Source: Cyprinodon diabolis
Taxonomy: Eukaryota; Chordata; Actinopteri; Cyprinodontiformes; Cyprinodontidae
NCBI GenBank assembly: GCA_030533445.1
Contig: CM060070.1
Location: forward strand, 22,983,501-23,047,500
Length of the DNA: 64,000 nucleotides
Direction of reading: 5' to 3'
A program made the position numbers and the translations under genes. Shown one piece after another: positions 1-14,300 of the stretch (positions are counted from its first letter, which is position 1; each line of letters begins with the position of its first letter). Under the pieces are notes generated by a model, which saw only the letters and a list, made by a program, of their open reading frames with translations, was not told the origin of the DNA and searched no databases.

Positions 1-161
1 TTCCGAAAAACTTAAAAAGTCATGGACAGCTTTTGCTGAACATTTCAAATAAGATTTATATTTTGTCTGGCAACAAATTATTATATTACAGTGATGATCC
101 AGATATCCATCTCGATCCAGGAAGTTTTTTAAAAGATTCTATGAATACGGGTGTTAACTTG
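1..161. other. Unassigned AT-rich sequence
   Basis: No open frame, repeat or RNA gene could be recognised before the inverted-repeat element that starts at 162. Confidence 0.4.
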
Positions 162-528
162 AAGGTATAGTGGAGGATGTTCTTTTTGCAGGTGGATCAT
201 CAAAATAAGTTGTCCACCTAATTGTCAATCATTCTGGTGATATTGTTTACGTACGTGGTAATATGTCCTACGTGCTCGTCCCCATTTTCACTTACCGTTG
301 GTTAAGTCTGTCATAGTCGAAAAATTGCTAATCTTCTTTTGGAAAGTAAGCTGGTATGGACGAGCAAGCAGCAAATTTTAAACAGAGCATGCACGAGGAG
401 AAATGGGCTTGTGCACGCTCTCGAACATGTATAATAGGCGTTTCCTCTCGGGAGCTGGTACAGGGTTGTGCATGTCCTTTTTTTTTTATGTGGAGGAATT
501 TTGGGCAAAAAATTCTCCACTATACCTT
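162..528. mobile_element. Miniature inverted-repeat DNA transposon (367 bp)
   Basis: The ends are inverted copies of each other: AAGGTATAGTGGAG at 162-175 and its exact complement at 515-528. Similarity continues more loosely inward through a T-rich stretch ending in TTTTTGC. The interior has no transposase, and the short open frames inside do not resemble any protein. This is the structure of a non-autonomous DNA transposon. No convincing target-site duplication was found, so the superfamily stays open. Confidence 0.6.
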
Positions 529-2214
529 TAATGTGGAAGTTAGAATATGTTGGTGGAAATTAGCTACTTGGTGCAGATCTATGCTCTCTGAGTGCTTTTC
601 TATTATTTTAGATTTTTAAATGGAAGAAATGGAAATCTCAAAATTGTTCTGTGCATTTGCATGCAGCATATTTTAGCGTGAAACCCCAACGTAAGGTCCA
701 ACAAACAACTGCCTTTGCAAACCACCTAAGTGATGAGTAGTCAGAAAAAATCTAAAATCAGTCAGAGAGACAGCAAAGAGAACCATAGTAAATCTGGAGA
801 AGCTGCAGAAAAGTTCTGGTCAGTTTCTGTTGACATGAAAGCTATTTGTTGTTCTACAGTACACACAGATTTGGCTCTTATGGAAGGGCATCAAGAAGAA
901 AGACATTGTTGATTCTTCGCAAAAAATTATCAAGTCTTGTAAAATTAAATCTTTTGGTTTTTTTTAATAAAACAGAAAAAAGAGTCCCAAAGACCTAATC
1001 ATCATGCAAAGGTTAAGTAAGGTATTCTAATCAAAAGTGATCTTTTTTTTCTTTTTTTTAACCAATATGCAAAAGACATGTGTTGCAGGATATGAAAATT
1101 CCACATCTCCCAGAATGCACTATTCCCACAAGGAGACATCAGCATCATCTGTTTTTGGATGCTCTTCTTAAACAGGAAATGGAAACCAGTCAGATTTTTA
1201 GATTCACACCTTTAAACTATGTATCATTCTCCTCACATTCCACAATTATTCACTGCTTTGGCAGGTCAAGAAATGCACTGAAACATGGAATATCAGAAAT
1301 AGTTAAAAAGTTAAAGGGGAATTAAAATGTTTAAAAGCCAAATAAATTATGTAGAATACGGTACTTTTGATAAGATTCTTTTTATCTAAATAGCCCAATT
1401 GCTGAACTATTTTGAAACATAAAACAGCACATTGATCTGGAATACATTTGTTCAACCTGTCATTGCTTTATTTTCCAACTAGTTTAATGTTTCCCATGTA
1501 ATGTCTCTTCAGTGTCTGGTCACAGCATGTAATCTGATGTAAATGGTAAAAAGTTAATCAGACAGATGCAAGTTTTCTAACTATGATGCTATGTCACTTC
1601 GCTTATCAGCCCTGCACACAGTTGTACTATTGCTACACTGAATTTTGCTGCCCTTAATGATCAGATTAGACTTACTAATTAAAAAAGGAGAAAAAAAAAC
1701 AATATTATGAGCTGCCCTAACGCTTCTCTAGGTGGTGATGAGTGAGGGCAAAGTTATTATTCTTTTGAACTCCTGCGGTGTGGGGGAAAGCCAGCAGACA
1801 TTTAAAGCAGCATGACGTTTAGTGTTTGTTATTTCTTTTTTACTTTTTTAATTCCTAGCCTGCAGATTTATGGCTTGATAATCCCTTAAACTTTAATACA
1901 TTTTTTCTTTCTTTTTTCACTAACAGTTGAATCAGGAGGAATTCTTGTGTATAATCTTTAGATGCAGTCTTTTTTTAAATGTCTTTATGTTTTAATGCAA
2001 GAAATGTATCTATATACATCTTATGATTGTTTTATCCAGTTTATCTAGGTTCACATACATGTAGCATTTAAGAAAATCACTGGAAGCGCCAGGTTATTCA
2101 TGTGCTCTACCAACTTGCTCAGATAATAAACCAAGATTAAAACTGACACCATAAGAAGCATTTAGTTGACTTTCTAGGACTTTCTAGGTGGCAGAGGAAA
2201 ACAGCTGTGAGAGG
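529..2214. other. Unique AT-rich non-coding stretch
   Basis: No recognisable gene or transposon. Short open frames at 730-912 and 1080-1325 have no recognisable domain, no splice context and no compositional shift from their surroundings, and are treated as chance. Confidence 0.5.
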
Positions 2215-2424
2215 GGTGAGAGTGGCATCGGGTGCAGGAGTTTGCCCTGAAATCGAATGGTTGATTGTTTAGGCACCCGCTGCGACTTTCAGTGTCGTGA
2301 GCCCCAGGGCAGCTGTGGCTACAATGTAGTATGTGAGTGTTTGTGTGTGATTTGGTAAATTTTAGGTGCTTTGGTCAAATATCTTGACTTGAAAAAGCGC
2401 TATATAAGTACAAGCCATTTGCCA
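2215..2424 (+). repeat. Interspersed repeat, SINE/LINE tail type
   Basis: The stretch carries the phrase GGCAGCTGTGGCTACAATG, then a TGTG-rich spacer, then AAAAGCGCTATATAAGTACA followed by CCATTTGCCA. That arrangement is characteristic of the 3' end of a very common fish interspersed repeat. The family name could not be fixed by eye, and the 5' boundary is approximate. Non-coding. Confidence 0.55.
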
Positions 2425-2583
2425 TACAGGGTTTTTGCTCTTTCGTCCTTTGACCTGGAAAAAAAGCAGTTACAAACAGTTATGATTTTAACATCTAAAT
2501 TAAAAAAAACTTTATTCTATGGTAGCATGACTATCAGACCTCTTTTTTTTTCTTTTTATTCTCTATGTAGGTCTTGTTCTGAA
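2425..2583. other. Unassigned sequence before microsatellite
   Basis: AT-rich spacer between the repeat tail and the first GAAA tract, with no feature seen. Confidence 0.4.

Positions 2584-3871
<1,288 letters not shown>

Positions 3872-3916
<45 letters not shown>
3872..3916. repeat. (GAAA)n microsatellite, tract 3
   Basis: About 11 units. This is the third and shortest GAAA tract in the array and marks the right boundary of the duplicated block. Confidence 0.95.
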
Positions 3917-6764
3917 TTTTGCAAAAAATCTTGAACTGACTGCATCATTTTATATATTTCAATACCCACCAGAACTCTTCTATATATCGTGCCAACCAAG
4001 TTATAGGCAAACTTCTCAGTCTGCCATGACTTCATTTGTTTCTGTTTCCCATCAGGAGTGACTGCTCGACAGCCCATCCATATAATTAAAACAACCTTAA
4101 AGCATTTTCTCTGCAGTTTCCAATATTTTTAGCCTGGTCATTATTCCCAATGCACAGATTTGGATTGTCAAGAAGGGGAACACAGACCTGACAGCATCAC
4201 ACTCCTGTTGTTCATTTTGTATATGTAGTCAGGCTGGTGATGGACCTATTTCCCAATTTATTCATTCAAGTGTCAGTTATACAGACAAATCTGTGTGGTG
4301 CCAGGGTGGGGCAGGATTTTGGAGCTGCTACAGGCCGTCAACACTGGGAGAGAGTGATCATTCATCACCATATATTTGATCAAAATGCAGCAAACCTCTA
4401 CTGTTTCCTGTGATTGAAGGACAATGGAAGAGTGTGTTAGATCTTGTTCCGCTAATTGGGTTAGTCTAGCTAATGGCCATTTAGATGGAGGATAACAGGG
4501 AGGCATATTGCTCTATAAATGTGATGATGGATGCTGAAGCTATCATGTATTTAAAATGTACACAAGATAATGAAAAAAGTTAATATGTTGTAATATGCTA
4601 ATGACTGCAACATGTTGAGAGAATACTATATTTTGTGAAGATTAGAGTGATGCAAAGGTGTCACAATTGAATATACTAGAACTTTATATTGAATTTTCCT
4701 CATTACTCCTGGTAGTATATCATAGAAAGAGGGTTAAAACAATTAATGGTTGAAATCAAGAGTGGCTTTCTACTTTTAGAAAAAAAAAATGTCACAAGAA
4801 ATAAAATCCGCTCTTTCATAATTTCAGTTTTCAATGACATTTCAAATTAGACTCATTTGAGAAGAACAACAGCCCCACTATATAAGGACGTGGGAATTTG
4901 AAGGGAATTAAAATTACAATACCTGCATGCCCAGCTGCCCGACTCACATTGCTCAGCTGTTATATTCTCTTCTATGCAATATCCTGCCAGTGAGCCGTGT
5001 GTGAGGCACACTAATAATGGAGCTGTCTCCGGCATACAGATTTGCTTGTGCGAGTCATGAAAATTGGAATAGTCAGAATGGAAATGTGACCCTACCCACT
5101 AAAATGGGCTAAGGGGCCTTCAATTCCCAAGTCAAGGACACTGTCACAGTTTTTTTTTTGTGTTGTCCAATAAAAATGACTGCCCAGTTGTTAGAGAGCA
5201 GTTTGCCAGATAAAGACTACGGAGAGCAACTTTAGGACCAAAATAAGCATGCCTGCATGGCTTTTAAAGTGATGCTAAAAAAAGGTAAAATTTAGAAAAA
5301 CAATAGCTGCCTGGTGTCCTTGGTTGAGTGTGTCTCTTTAGCTCTGGGGTGCAGTTTCTTTTTGGCTGCCAGCACAATTTCCTGGCCGTTATTTCTTTTC
5401 AAATGAGAAGGAAATGTCGTTTCTCTCCACTATGAGCGAGCGGCCGCTGAGATGAGGAATAGGCCTGCTGCTTCACGCAGACTAAAGTGACAGGCTGCAT
5501 GATATCAGTTAGCAGAAATGGATTGTCATTTCAAAATGGGACATTTCAGCCCAGTGTTAGCGGAGCTTTGAATGGAAGAAAATATTAGGCTCTGAAGATT
5601 CACGCTATCTATTTTCATTTACTTTTACCTTTGGTTGCCATGTTGTTTCACTAGCTTCAAACAGTTCTTGGCAATTTTCCCTTCACTTTTCTTTTTCTTT
5701 TATGAGGAAAAAAAAGTGAATCAGAGACACAAATTAAAGCTGTTTTATTAGCAATCTTAAAAGTATTTCACAGCATCCTGCTGTGTTTAATAACTTGCGT
5801 TCGGCTGTATTCCCATGTATGAAATTAGCCAGCAAAAATTACCTTAGTGACACTCACAGTCTTCTTGGCACTGAAACAGCTCTAATCAGTCAGAATATAG
5901 TGCCTTACAATAGTATCTTTTTTTTTTCACGTTACAGTCATGAACTTCAATGTACTTTATGGTGATTTTGTTCAATAGACCTAGACAAAGTAGCAGATAT
6001 TGTAAAGTGGAAGGAATATTATTTTTTTCTTACAAAAAAATAAAAACTTGTGATCATGCCTGTGTCAATACAACCTCCAGCAATTACAGCTGCAAGTATT
6101 TTTGGACAGTTAGAATGGATGAAGAGTATCTTTGGAGAGGAGTTAACAGACTTAACATTAGCTACAGATAGAGTCATAGGGGGGACAAGAGTACGGGGAA
6201 GACTGGACACTCTCAGCTGTTTTTTTTTTTTTTTATCTATTTGGATATTTTTATTATTAACCATTACATCTCATCTAGTCCTCTACACAAAGTAGAATCA
6301 TTTAAAGCTTTCCAAAACAAAAAATTTTTATCTCTATTTCAATGCAGCCAGGCATTTCAGGTGTGGTGTAAAAAAAGTTCTCTAATTATGACTGGTATCG
6401 ACAAAAAAATAAGAATCTAGAGAGAAAGATAGTTTCAGAAAATTTTGACAAAGTGTTTTAAGACCCATATTGAGTAACATAACATTATCAGTGGCACACA
6501 TAGAGCAAAACAAGATCTATTTGATAATGTTTTCACATTCTGAGACAAATCTATTGCAGCTTGAGAAGGTATCTGATCTACCATAGAATAGCTTTTACAT
6601 AAGCTAAATCAGATAGAGGCAAGAAGATGCCTTTTCACAAATACTCTCCATTCTGTCTGTCCTTGAGATATTTTTGCAGAACAGGATCAATTATCTAGAA
6701 GGGATTGGAATGAGATTTCTCCACAGAATGGCATGGCAGTCTTTTAGAGATATGATGAGGAGCT
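3917..6764. other. Unique stretch with possible conserved islands
   Basis: No gene recognised. 3917-4077 continues the minus-strand open frame of the LINE fragment but shows no domain. Two GC-richer patches, about 4850-5040 and 5420-5570 (the latter with a GCGGCCGC site), stand out from the AT-rich background and could be conserved non-coding DNA. That is inference from composition only. T-rich runs occur at 5149-5158, 5920-5928 and 6221-6234. Confidence 0.4.
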
Positions 6765-6985
6765 GCTTCATGAGGTGTTCCAGGCATGTCCCACTAGGAG
6801 GAAGCCCAGGGGATGGCCCAGGACACGGTGGAGGGGCTACTTCTCTACTTCTGGCCCTAGAGACTCCCCAGACGGCTCAGCTGAAGGAGGTGTCTGGGAA
6901 GAGAAAAGTCTGAGTCTCTGCTGAGACTGCTGCCCTTGCAATCTAGGCCGGGATAAGAGGAAGATGAAAGACGAAACTAGATGGT
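6765..6985 (+). pseudogene. RTE/Rex3-like LINE 3' end
   Basis: The segment runs from GAGGTGTTCCAGGCATGTCC through GGCCCAGGACACG, then AAGGAGGTGTCTGGGAAGAG, and ends in GCCGGGATAAGAGGAAGATG. This succession is the familiar end of the ORF2 of teleost RTE-type (Rex3-like) LINEs, which normally finish with GATG-type repeats. Here the tail has decayed to AAGATGAAAG. The reading frame is shifted and no catalytic domain remains. Start is approximate. Confidence 0.7.
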
Positions 6986-9790
6986 AGAGACATCTTCCAA
7001 AAGAAACTTGAGACATGGCTCATCCGGGCTGAAAACAAATGCATGCCACACTTTAAAGATTTTTGCTTTGTTTATTTCATTTCTCAACTATTCACTGCTT
7101 TATGTTTCTCTGTCAGCTTAAAGATGCCTAAAAACCTTACAGGTTTTGTCTGTAATTATACAGAGAAAGCACATCTGGGGTTTTCCCTGAACATTAGCAG
7201 TAAATAGTTTGGCTTCAGTGAATTATTGGATCGGTTTTTCAGGGATGTTTGGTGTGTTTAAAAATTTTGAAACTGGGTGAATACTTCATACTTTACTGCT
7301 TCTTATCGTCTTTTAGTCTTTCCTAAGGACAATGCTCTCTTACTGGAAGCAATTTGAGGTGATACTGTTGGGTAATGCTGTTGCCATGTGCAAGTTCTAA
7401 TTAGTCATTAGAAGTTTATAGGTAGACAGAAAGTGTCAATGTGAAAACTTTATCAATGCAGGTTTATGTCATTGCATTACACAGTTGGACAAAGATGAGG
7501 AGTGTTGCAATCATTTCCTCTCAAACGTGTGAATGCTAGGCAAGTTTATGTCTTAATGCATAGATACTGAGTTACCAAGTTTTTTTCCTACCATGTCATT
7601 ACTTCTATGTTATGTGCTGTGGGTTTTGAAATATATGAAAATCTCATCAACACCCTGTCATTCCTGAAAACATAAGCCAACATAGTGTAGCTGTCATAGA
7701 TTCATTATGGTAGTTTCTTTTTTTTTTTTTGGCAATATTAATGAAAACTATCATACCAATAATTTTTTCCAAAGATAAACATTTTACATCTATATTTAGA
7801 AATGTCTAGTGCATAAATATTCTTTTGGAAATTAATTACATGTCAGGTTAAACAATTAATGCTTTCCTTTCAACTAGTGTGTCTACATATGGGTGACCCC
7901 CTCTCAAACCAACTTTTACTTTACCTTTTGTGACCTGTACACGGTTTAGGCCCTAAGGGATCAGACACACACAAGTAGGGCTTGATCCATTGCTCCTGGA
8001 CACATTTGGTTCCAGAGCCTTTGCATGCACACATATTCTAACCACACAAGCACATCTGGTTTCCAGGATGTCCCTCATGAATGTAGACCTTTTAGCTGCT
8101 GTTAAACATGGGCTGCGAGTGTTAATGATTGGAGCACTGCTCAGTTCCCGAGATGAAAATAGAGGAAAGGATGCAAAACAGAGGCAGCTATTGCCTTTAA
8201 GAGGTAACCCAATCCATCTAGTAGGAGCTATGTGTGTGTGTGGGTAAATAGCCAAAGGGGCCAGCCAAAGGGGCCAGCCAAAGGTCCTCAAGGTCAGAAG
8301 AGGCTTCTACAGTGCCAGTGGATCTATGTGCCAGCTCTGGCTTCCTACCAAAATTGCTGAGGTCAGAGCAATTTCCGCCAGTCGGGAGTAGGTCAGGGTC
8401 CCACTTCCATTACATATCAGTCAGTGAAGAATGAAGAACAGAGTGCAAAGCCTGGTCTTTGTAGAATTACCTTCCGTAATCCCCAGAGTGTCAGGACTGC
8501 ATGGAAAGTATTCTGTTGTTTTGTAGGGCGCAAGGTCACCTGAGGGAAATTTGAACCAGAGACTTCACTTCTTGGTCTGCAACTAGAAATGTAATTATTT
8601 CATTGACAAATGTTTTGGAATTTCATCATAGCTGTCCTTATTTTCCTTGTTATTGGTCTAACTCCACATGTTTAGTCTGTTAAGTTGTTTTAAAATGTCT
8701 CAACTTCCCTGAAAAGGGAGCAAAATTAAATGAGAAAGATCATTTTCTTATTAAGTGGGAGTTATTATTGATTACTTAACTTAAAGTTAAAGTTAAATAG
8801 GTTGTTTATCTGATAACACAATCTGCCTTAACACAAAAATGTTTTTTTTGTCCTTCTTTCTTCCAGTTGAGCTTGTGAATCCTTGCATAAACAATCAATC
8901 ATTATCCAAAATTGAGTCATTTGACAATCAAAAGCAACAAAAGTCAGTTCCCACTGAGCAAAATGTTTAAGATGTGACAGCAAAGGAGACACTTTGCATT
9001 TAACCATGGGGTAATATGTTTGAAATGTAAAAAAAACAACTACTTACATTACCATTAAGTCCAGACAATTCTATACCCTTAGTATAAGATTACATTGATC
9101 TATTTTGCAGATGATTTACCCATGGAAGCATACTTTCAGCCTTCATTAAATAAGATACAGATTATTCATCACATTTGAGTTGTAGACCTTAAGTCCAAAA
9201 TGAGCCTGAAGCATAAGCTCAAGCTCTGTTGTGTGTAATAACACACAAGAAAATGGAAGCAACTAGACTTTCCATCAGTTTTTCTAAAGACGTTTGCACA
9301 CCTATCTTTGAGTCTTGTCAAATCTATCAGGTCATATCTGAGCAATCTGTCATTGGAGTGCTCATGTTTTTAAAGGCAAGAAAGAGGATTCTGTTGTGGA
9401 AGGTATGTCCAATGGCTGTTTGTCTATTTTTGAATCGTGCACCCTCTTCCCAAAAGTTCTCTACACTGGAAACACCTTTGCTTGCAATTTAGTATTTCAC
9501 CTAGAGAGGCAGCAAATTGCCAGGGTTACATTTGTTGGTGTGTTCTCGCTGCTGCGCCTATACATTACTTTGGGATTTATAGAGTGAACAAATAGCCAAA
9601 AAAAAAGCTGCAGCAGCAAACAAGTGTAGGAGGACATCTTTCTTGCTTCAGCGTTTGCTAGCCAAACAGTGTATCAGTTACGCTTGGAGCGTAAATAACA
9701 TCATGGCTGCACAGATGAAAATGTCTGATTGACAGAAAAGTAGCGATCCACTGCCGACAGTAGGCAACGTAGATTGGTTAATTGTTTATT
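6986..9790. other. Unique non-coding stretch with one exon-like frame
   Basis: No recognised gene. An open frame at 7990-8247 spans a segment (8067-8203) preceded by TTTCCAG and followed by GTAACC, which mimics a 137 bp internal exon. The translation matches nothing I know and the upstream pyrimidine tract is weak. The rest is AT-rich and unremarkable. Confidence 0.4.
8248..8284 (+). repeat. Short tandem repeat, 13 bp unit
   Basis: The unit AGCCAAAGGGGCC occurs in two full head-to-tail copies followed by a partial third. It is a small local duplication without coding potential. Confidence 0.85.
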
Positions 9791-9795
9791 GCTTT

Positions 9796-9822
9796 AAATT
9801 GTTTTGTTTTGTTTTTTGTTTT

Positions 9823-9853
<31 letters not shown>
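9796..9853 (+). repeat. T/G-rich tract ending in a run of 20 G
   Basis: A T-rich segment with GTTTT units leads into an uninterrupted G run at 9834-9853. The run can form G-quadruplex structures. It may also be an assembly or polymerase-slippage artefact in length. Confidence 0.9.
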
Positions 9854-9854
<1 letters not shown>

Positions 9855-11245
9855 ACCAGAAGTAAGAATACCAGCCATCAATATATTCATTTTAGATGAA
9901 TCTGGACACTTAATTTCTGAGAAAAATGCTCTTTGATACATTTATGTAGCATTGAGGTCAATACTGCTAAGAACTTTCCAAGTTATATGCAAATTATCTA
10001 TCCACCCATTGTTCTCATGGGTTTTTGGAGTCTTTGGTTGTCTATGGGGTATGCGTTAAGTCCTTTGAATCATGATAAGTGTGACTGTGTAATTTATTTG
10101 GAGCCCGATTATGTAATATATGTAATATGTTACATAAGAACAATCATTGAACTTCAAATGGCCAAACACAGCCCACACAAAACTCCAACCAAATACTCCA
10201 ACAACCCCGGAGGATGAAGGGTGGATATTTAATTTGCATCCAACTTAAAATGTGCTTAGGAAGATATCTTGAAGATATCTCAAATCTTACATAGCCTTAT
10301 TGTCAAATAAACATACCCTTTACCAATACAATGGCCAGTTTAAAACAACAAGATAATAATCAGGACTTTCAAAAACATAACCATTGGCTACATATATATA
10401 TTGTTCCCTGCCTAAGAACACCTACGGCCCATTAAGAACAGGAGATTCTAAAGGATTTTATTCTAACTGGGCATCCAAACCTGGTCCCTCCAGATGCCAT
10501 GATTAAAAATAAATGAATTAGCTTGAAGGGAATTGTAAAAACATTTAAAAGTAGACAAATCTTTTCAGATTCTGGAAAAAAGTCTTTAAAAGTAATTAAC
10601 ACTGTAGAGAAAAAGGAGAACATAATTATTATACTGCTTTTATATTCCTTCATTGTTCCTGTTGCAATAATACATTTCCTCTGAAAAGCATGTACCAAGA
10701 ACGGGAGCAAGCAGCCGGCCCCTGGTGTCACTCGAGCTGCTGATAACAAAAGCATTCACCCTGTGCACCGCTAAGCAGTTACCACATGATTTTATGAGAG
10801 CTGCACTCATTTATGAGCGCAATCAGATGCAACCCAGTGCCCCACAGGATGTCAGCGTTAGCGCCCCTCTTTGTCCGATGATGATGGACTGTCAGCTCAA
10901 TGGCGTTATTGTAGCTGTAGTGGCCATCCAGGGAGTAATACATTGATAACAATATCAGCTCATAAAAACTGGCTGGAGGAGGGAAAGGTCACTCCCTTTT
11001 GCTTGCCCACACTGTGCCTCCTCTTCCTCTACCTCCGTTTCATGATGCCTTCGTGGATTCTTCTGTTATCTCTCGCTTTCTAGTTGCTCTCTGTCGGAGT
11101 GACGAAGGCTGCCCATCAGGGTGCAGGGAAGCTGGAATGTCATGTTTAAACTGGAGTTGGAGGTATGATGACAGCCCAGACAGAAGAAACAGATGGCAGA
11201 ATGACATCCTCAAGGTCATCTGGCACGCCAGTGTCAAGGCACCTG
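9854..11245. other. Unique stretch with GC-richer island
   Basis: No gene found. 10690-10980 is less AT-rich than its surroundings, lacks a convincing reading frame, and contains homeodomain-like TTTATGAG words. It is a candidate conserved non-coding element by composition only. 9854-10680 and 10980-11245 show nothing specific. Confidence 0.3.
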
Positions 11246-11387
<142 letters not shown>

Positions 11388-14300
11388 ATTCCTCTACAAT
11401 TTCATCACTCGTTTCTTTGCCTTTTTGAGTCCATATCCCATTTCCTCTACCCCTTTCTTCTTTCTTATGTTTATCAGTTCTCCCTACCTCAGTGTAGGTC
11501 ACAAAGCCCCTTATGCAGGCTGCTCCCTATCTTTGCTCAAACACACTACCCCCCTGAACTCACCTCACATTCACATTAGCACTGTTGAACATTTATATTC
11601 CAGTCCCACTCTTTTTTTTTCTGATCTTGTTTTGCACAACTGTTGATTTGGGGGAAAAAAAGTGCCAAGCTACCCTTGTCTCCTGAAGTCTTGCCCGGAA
11701 CAATTCTACTAGCAGAAATGTAGAAAGAATCCAAAAGAGTTTTAATTACCTGTGCAGCCATGCCTGGAAGGTTGTGCTCTGAAAATCCCAATAGGCACAG
11801 GTTACAGTAAGCATGCCATGCCACAGCACATAGCCTCTTTGTCTTAAAGGTAATTTCAAGCAGGAAGGGGTGGTGGGGAAGACAAAAAAACTGTGTAAAA
11901 AGAAAGAAAAGTTTCTAGGTAGAGGAGAGGTAAAATGGAGAGAAAATGTCTGTTTCTACCTACTTATTTTTCCATCTTGACAGAATGTTTTTCATAACAT
12001 AGCCGAATCCAAAAAAGAGCAACAACACAGCACAGTATCCGCTCCTTTACCAAATCTTGTCAGAAATGTTCGTTTCAGCTCAGCAGGCAGAGCTGTTTGT
12101 CCGTCCCAAAAAAACTACATTCACTTCTCCTGTGATAAAGAAAACATTTCTGTGTTGATGCAAATAAAAATCAAGTTGGGAGGGTAGAACGTAAAGCAAG
12201 CTTTTTTTTTTATGAAATTTGCATTTTGAGAATATCCAGCTGCAGACACAGTAAGTGGAGATTTGTTTATCAAGCATGTCAGACAGCACATGCCAATCAT
12301 TGCCCCAAACTGTTAACCTCGAAAACAAATTTTTAGCCTCCGGTGAGGCATCCTAAACTTTCATATTCTACACAAGTGCCCCATCCTAACTCTAAACAAG
12401 GTGACAAGAGCGCCGTCCTGAGGTGACATCTTTCAGATGAGCTGCCTTTACAAAAAAATCCCTTCACATTTGTATTTGTGGGACGCCTTCACCCTCCCCC
12501 TCGATCAGTGACTCCAAACAACCTGTGTTGTGTTTATGAGCATTTGTTTACGGCTGGTGTTTTGCAGCCATCGGAGCTGCGTTTCTCGCCCTGTGATTAA
12601 GCTTCTTGTTTATTTATTTATTTGGAAAAAAAACATAAACAAAAAACCACCAAGGAAACAAGAAACAAGGAAAAGGCTGATTAGACTTGAACACAGAGTA
12701 GATGCACAGATATCTGTCTGGGGTGAAACAGAATCAAAATTAGGGTATAAGAGAGAGAAGGAGAGAGAGTTGAAGCAAAGACATTGATTGTAGGGGAGGG
12801 GTGGGTGGAGGTGGTGGTGATGTTGAGGGTAAAAACTGTTTCAAATCTTCTCATCTACAAAGGTTATTTTGTGAATCGAAATTCTTCAGCATGAAACCGC
12901 ATGATTTTCCTTGAATAGGAATATGCACAGCCACAAATAGAGAGCATATGGATGTATTTATGGCACAACTGTGTTCCTGCTGCCTTGGATGTGTGACGCT
13001 AAGCCTCTAATAGAATAATAAGAACAAATCCTGCTTTCACAAGACTTTCAAAGAGTGATTTTACTCGGCAAGAACAGAATCAGAAGGTATATTAAAGGAA
13101 AACATTAGCACGGTTTGTCACAATTCCACATGTACCTTTACATGCAGCGTTGTTGCTTGTGCTTGTGAGGCTTCAATTTGAGCTAACTTAGGTCTCCATG
13201 TGGCCAAGAAAGAGCTGAAGCTAGTCAGAGTTAAAAAGTTCAGGATTGATGTTTTGATGAAGAATTTGATTTTGTGAGCAGCTCTGTTGTTGTGGCTTTG
13301 CCCATTAATCATCCATCTCTGGAGGACGACGACTTCAGTGCAGCACACGGGCCCTCTCTGTGTCGCCACAACCGAATGAGAGCCAAACCCAACGTTCTTG
13401 AACAATAGATGCCCCAGCGTGACACCATTTTAGTAGAGAGCTACCTCTGTTTTTGTGTGTATGGTTGTGTGTGTGGGGCAAGACATATTCTTGAAAGTAC
13501 AGTGACACCTAAAGGCCTAATCCTACAGGCCCTCTGCCTCTCTTCCCCCCACTGTCTCTGCTACATTGGAGTCAAGGACATGTTAAAATTTGGAGAAAAA
13601 CTGATGACTTCTCACTTTTAGCTGCTCTTGATAGTTCTAAGCACACGTACAGGCATACATTTTTTTCTGCTAATGACGTGCCTTGGGCTGCCTGCAGGTG
13701 GGGAGGCATTTTTATCTGTACACCTGAGCATCGGATTGGACACCAAGCACGAATGTCAAAATGTTTGTTTTTTTTAAAGATTCCATTGCATTAATTTGAT
13801 GCTGGTTTATTGCAATGCTGTCTGTGCTTTGTGTGTGTCGTCAAATACATTTTTTATGTTTTAGATAATCAGCTGTCTTATCCAGATTTAGATCTATGTT
13901 CAGTTCATATTAAAAACAAATGTTTTCTATTTAGAATATTATCCACTGATTTAACTTATCTAAGTTGTCTTTTCAAGAATTTCCATTTTTTTTTCTCTAT
14001 ACGGCCAATATATGTACACCAAGTGTCATGATGGCATTTTATAGAAGAAAGGCTCAGAAATCATAGGCAAAAATAAAGTGATGTTGATTAAGTGAGTTCA
14101 ATGATATTCTTTTATAGAAAACTGTTAAATAGAAACACATACATTTAAATTGAAGGTAAAATATTGTTGAATGCTTTTGTTTTTTAAGATTATAATGAAC
14201 ATTTTTAAAATTATTCATTTTAGGAGGTTTGGCTGATTATATCATGTTTTTTTACAAATCATTGTTTGTCCTCCAGAGCAAGTAGGAAGTGACAGTGGAC

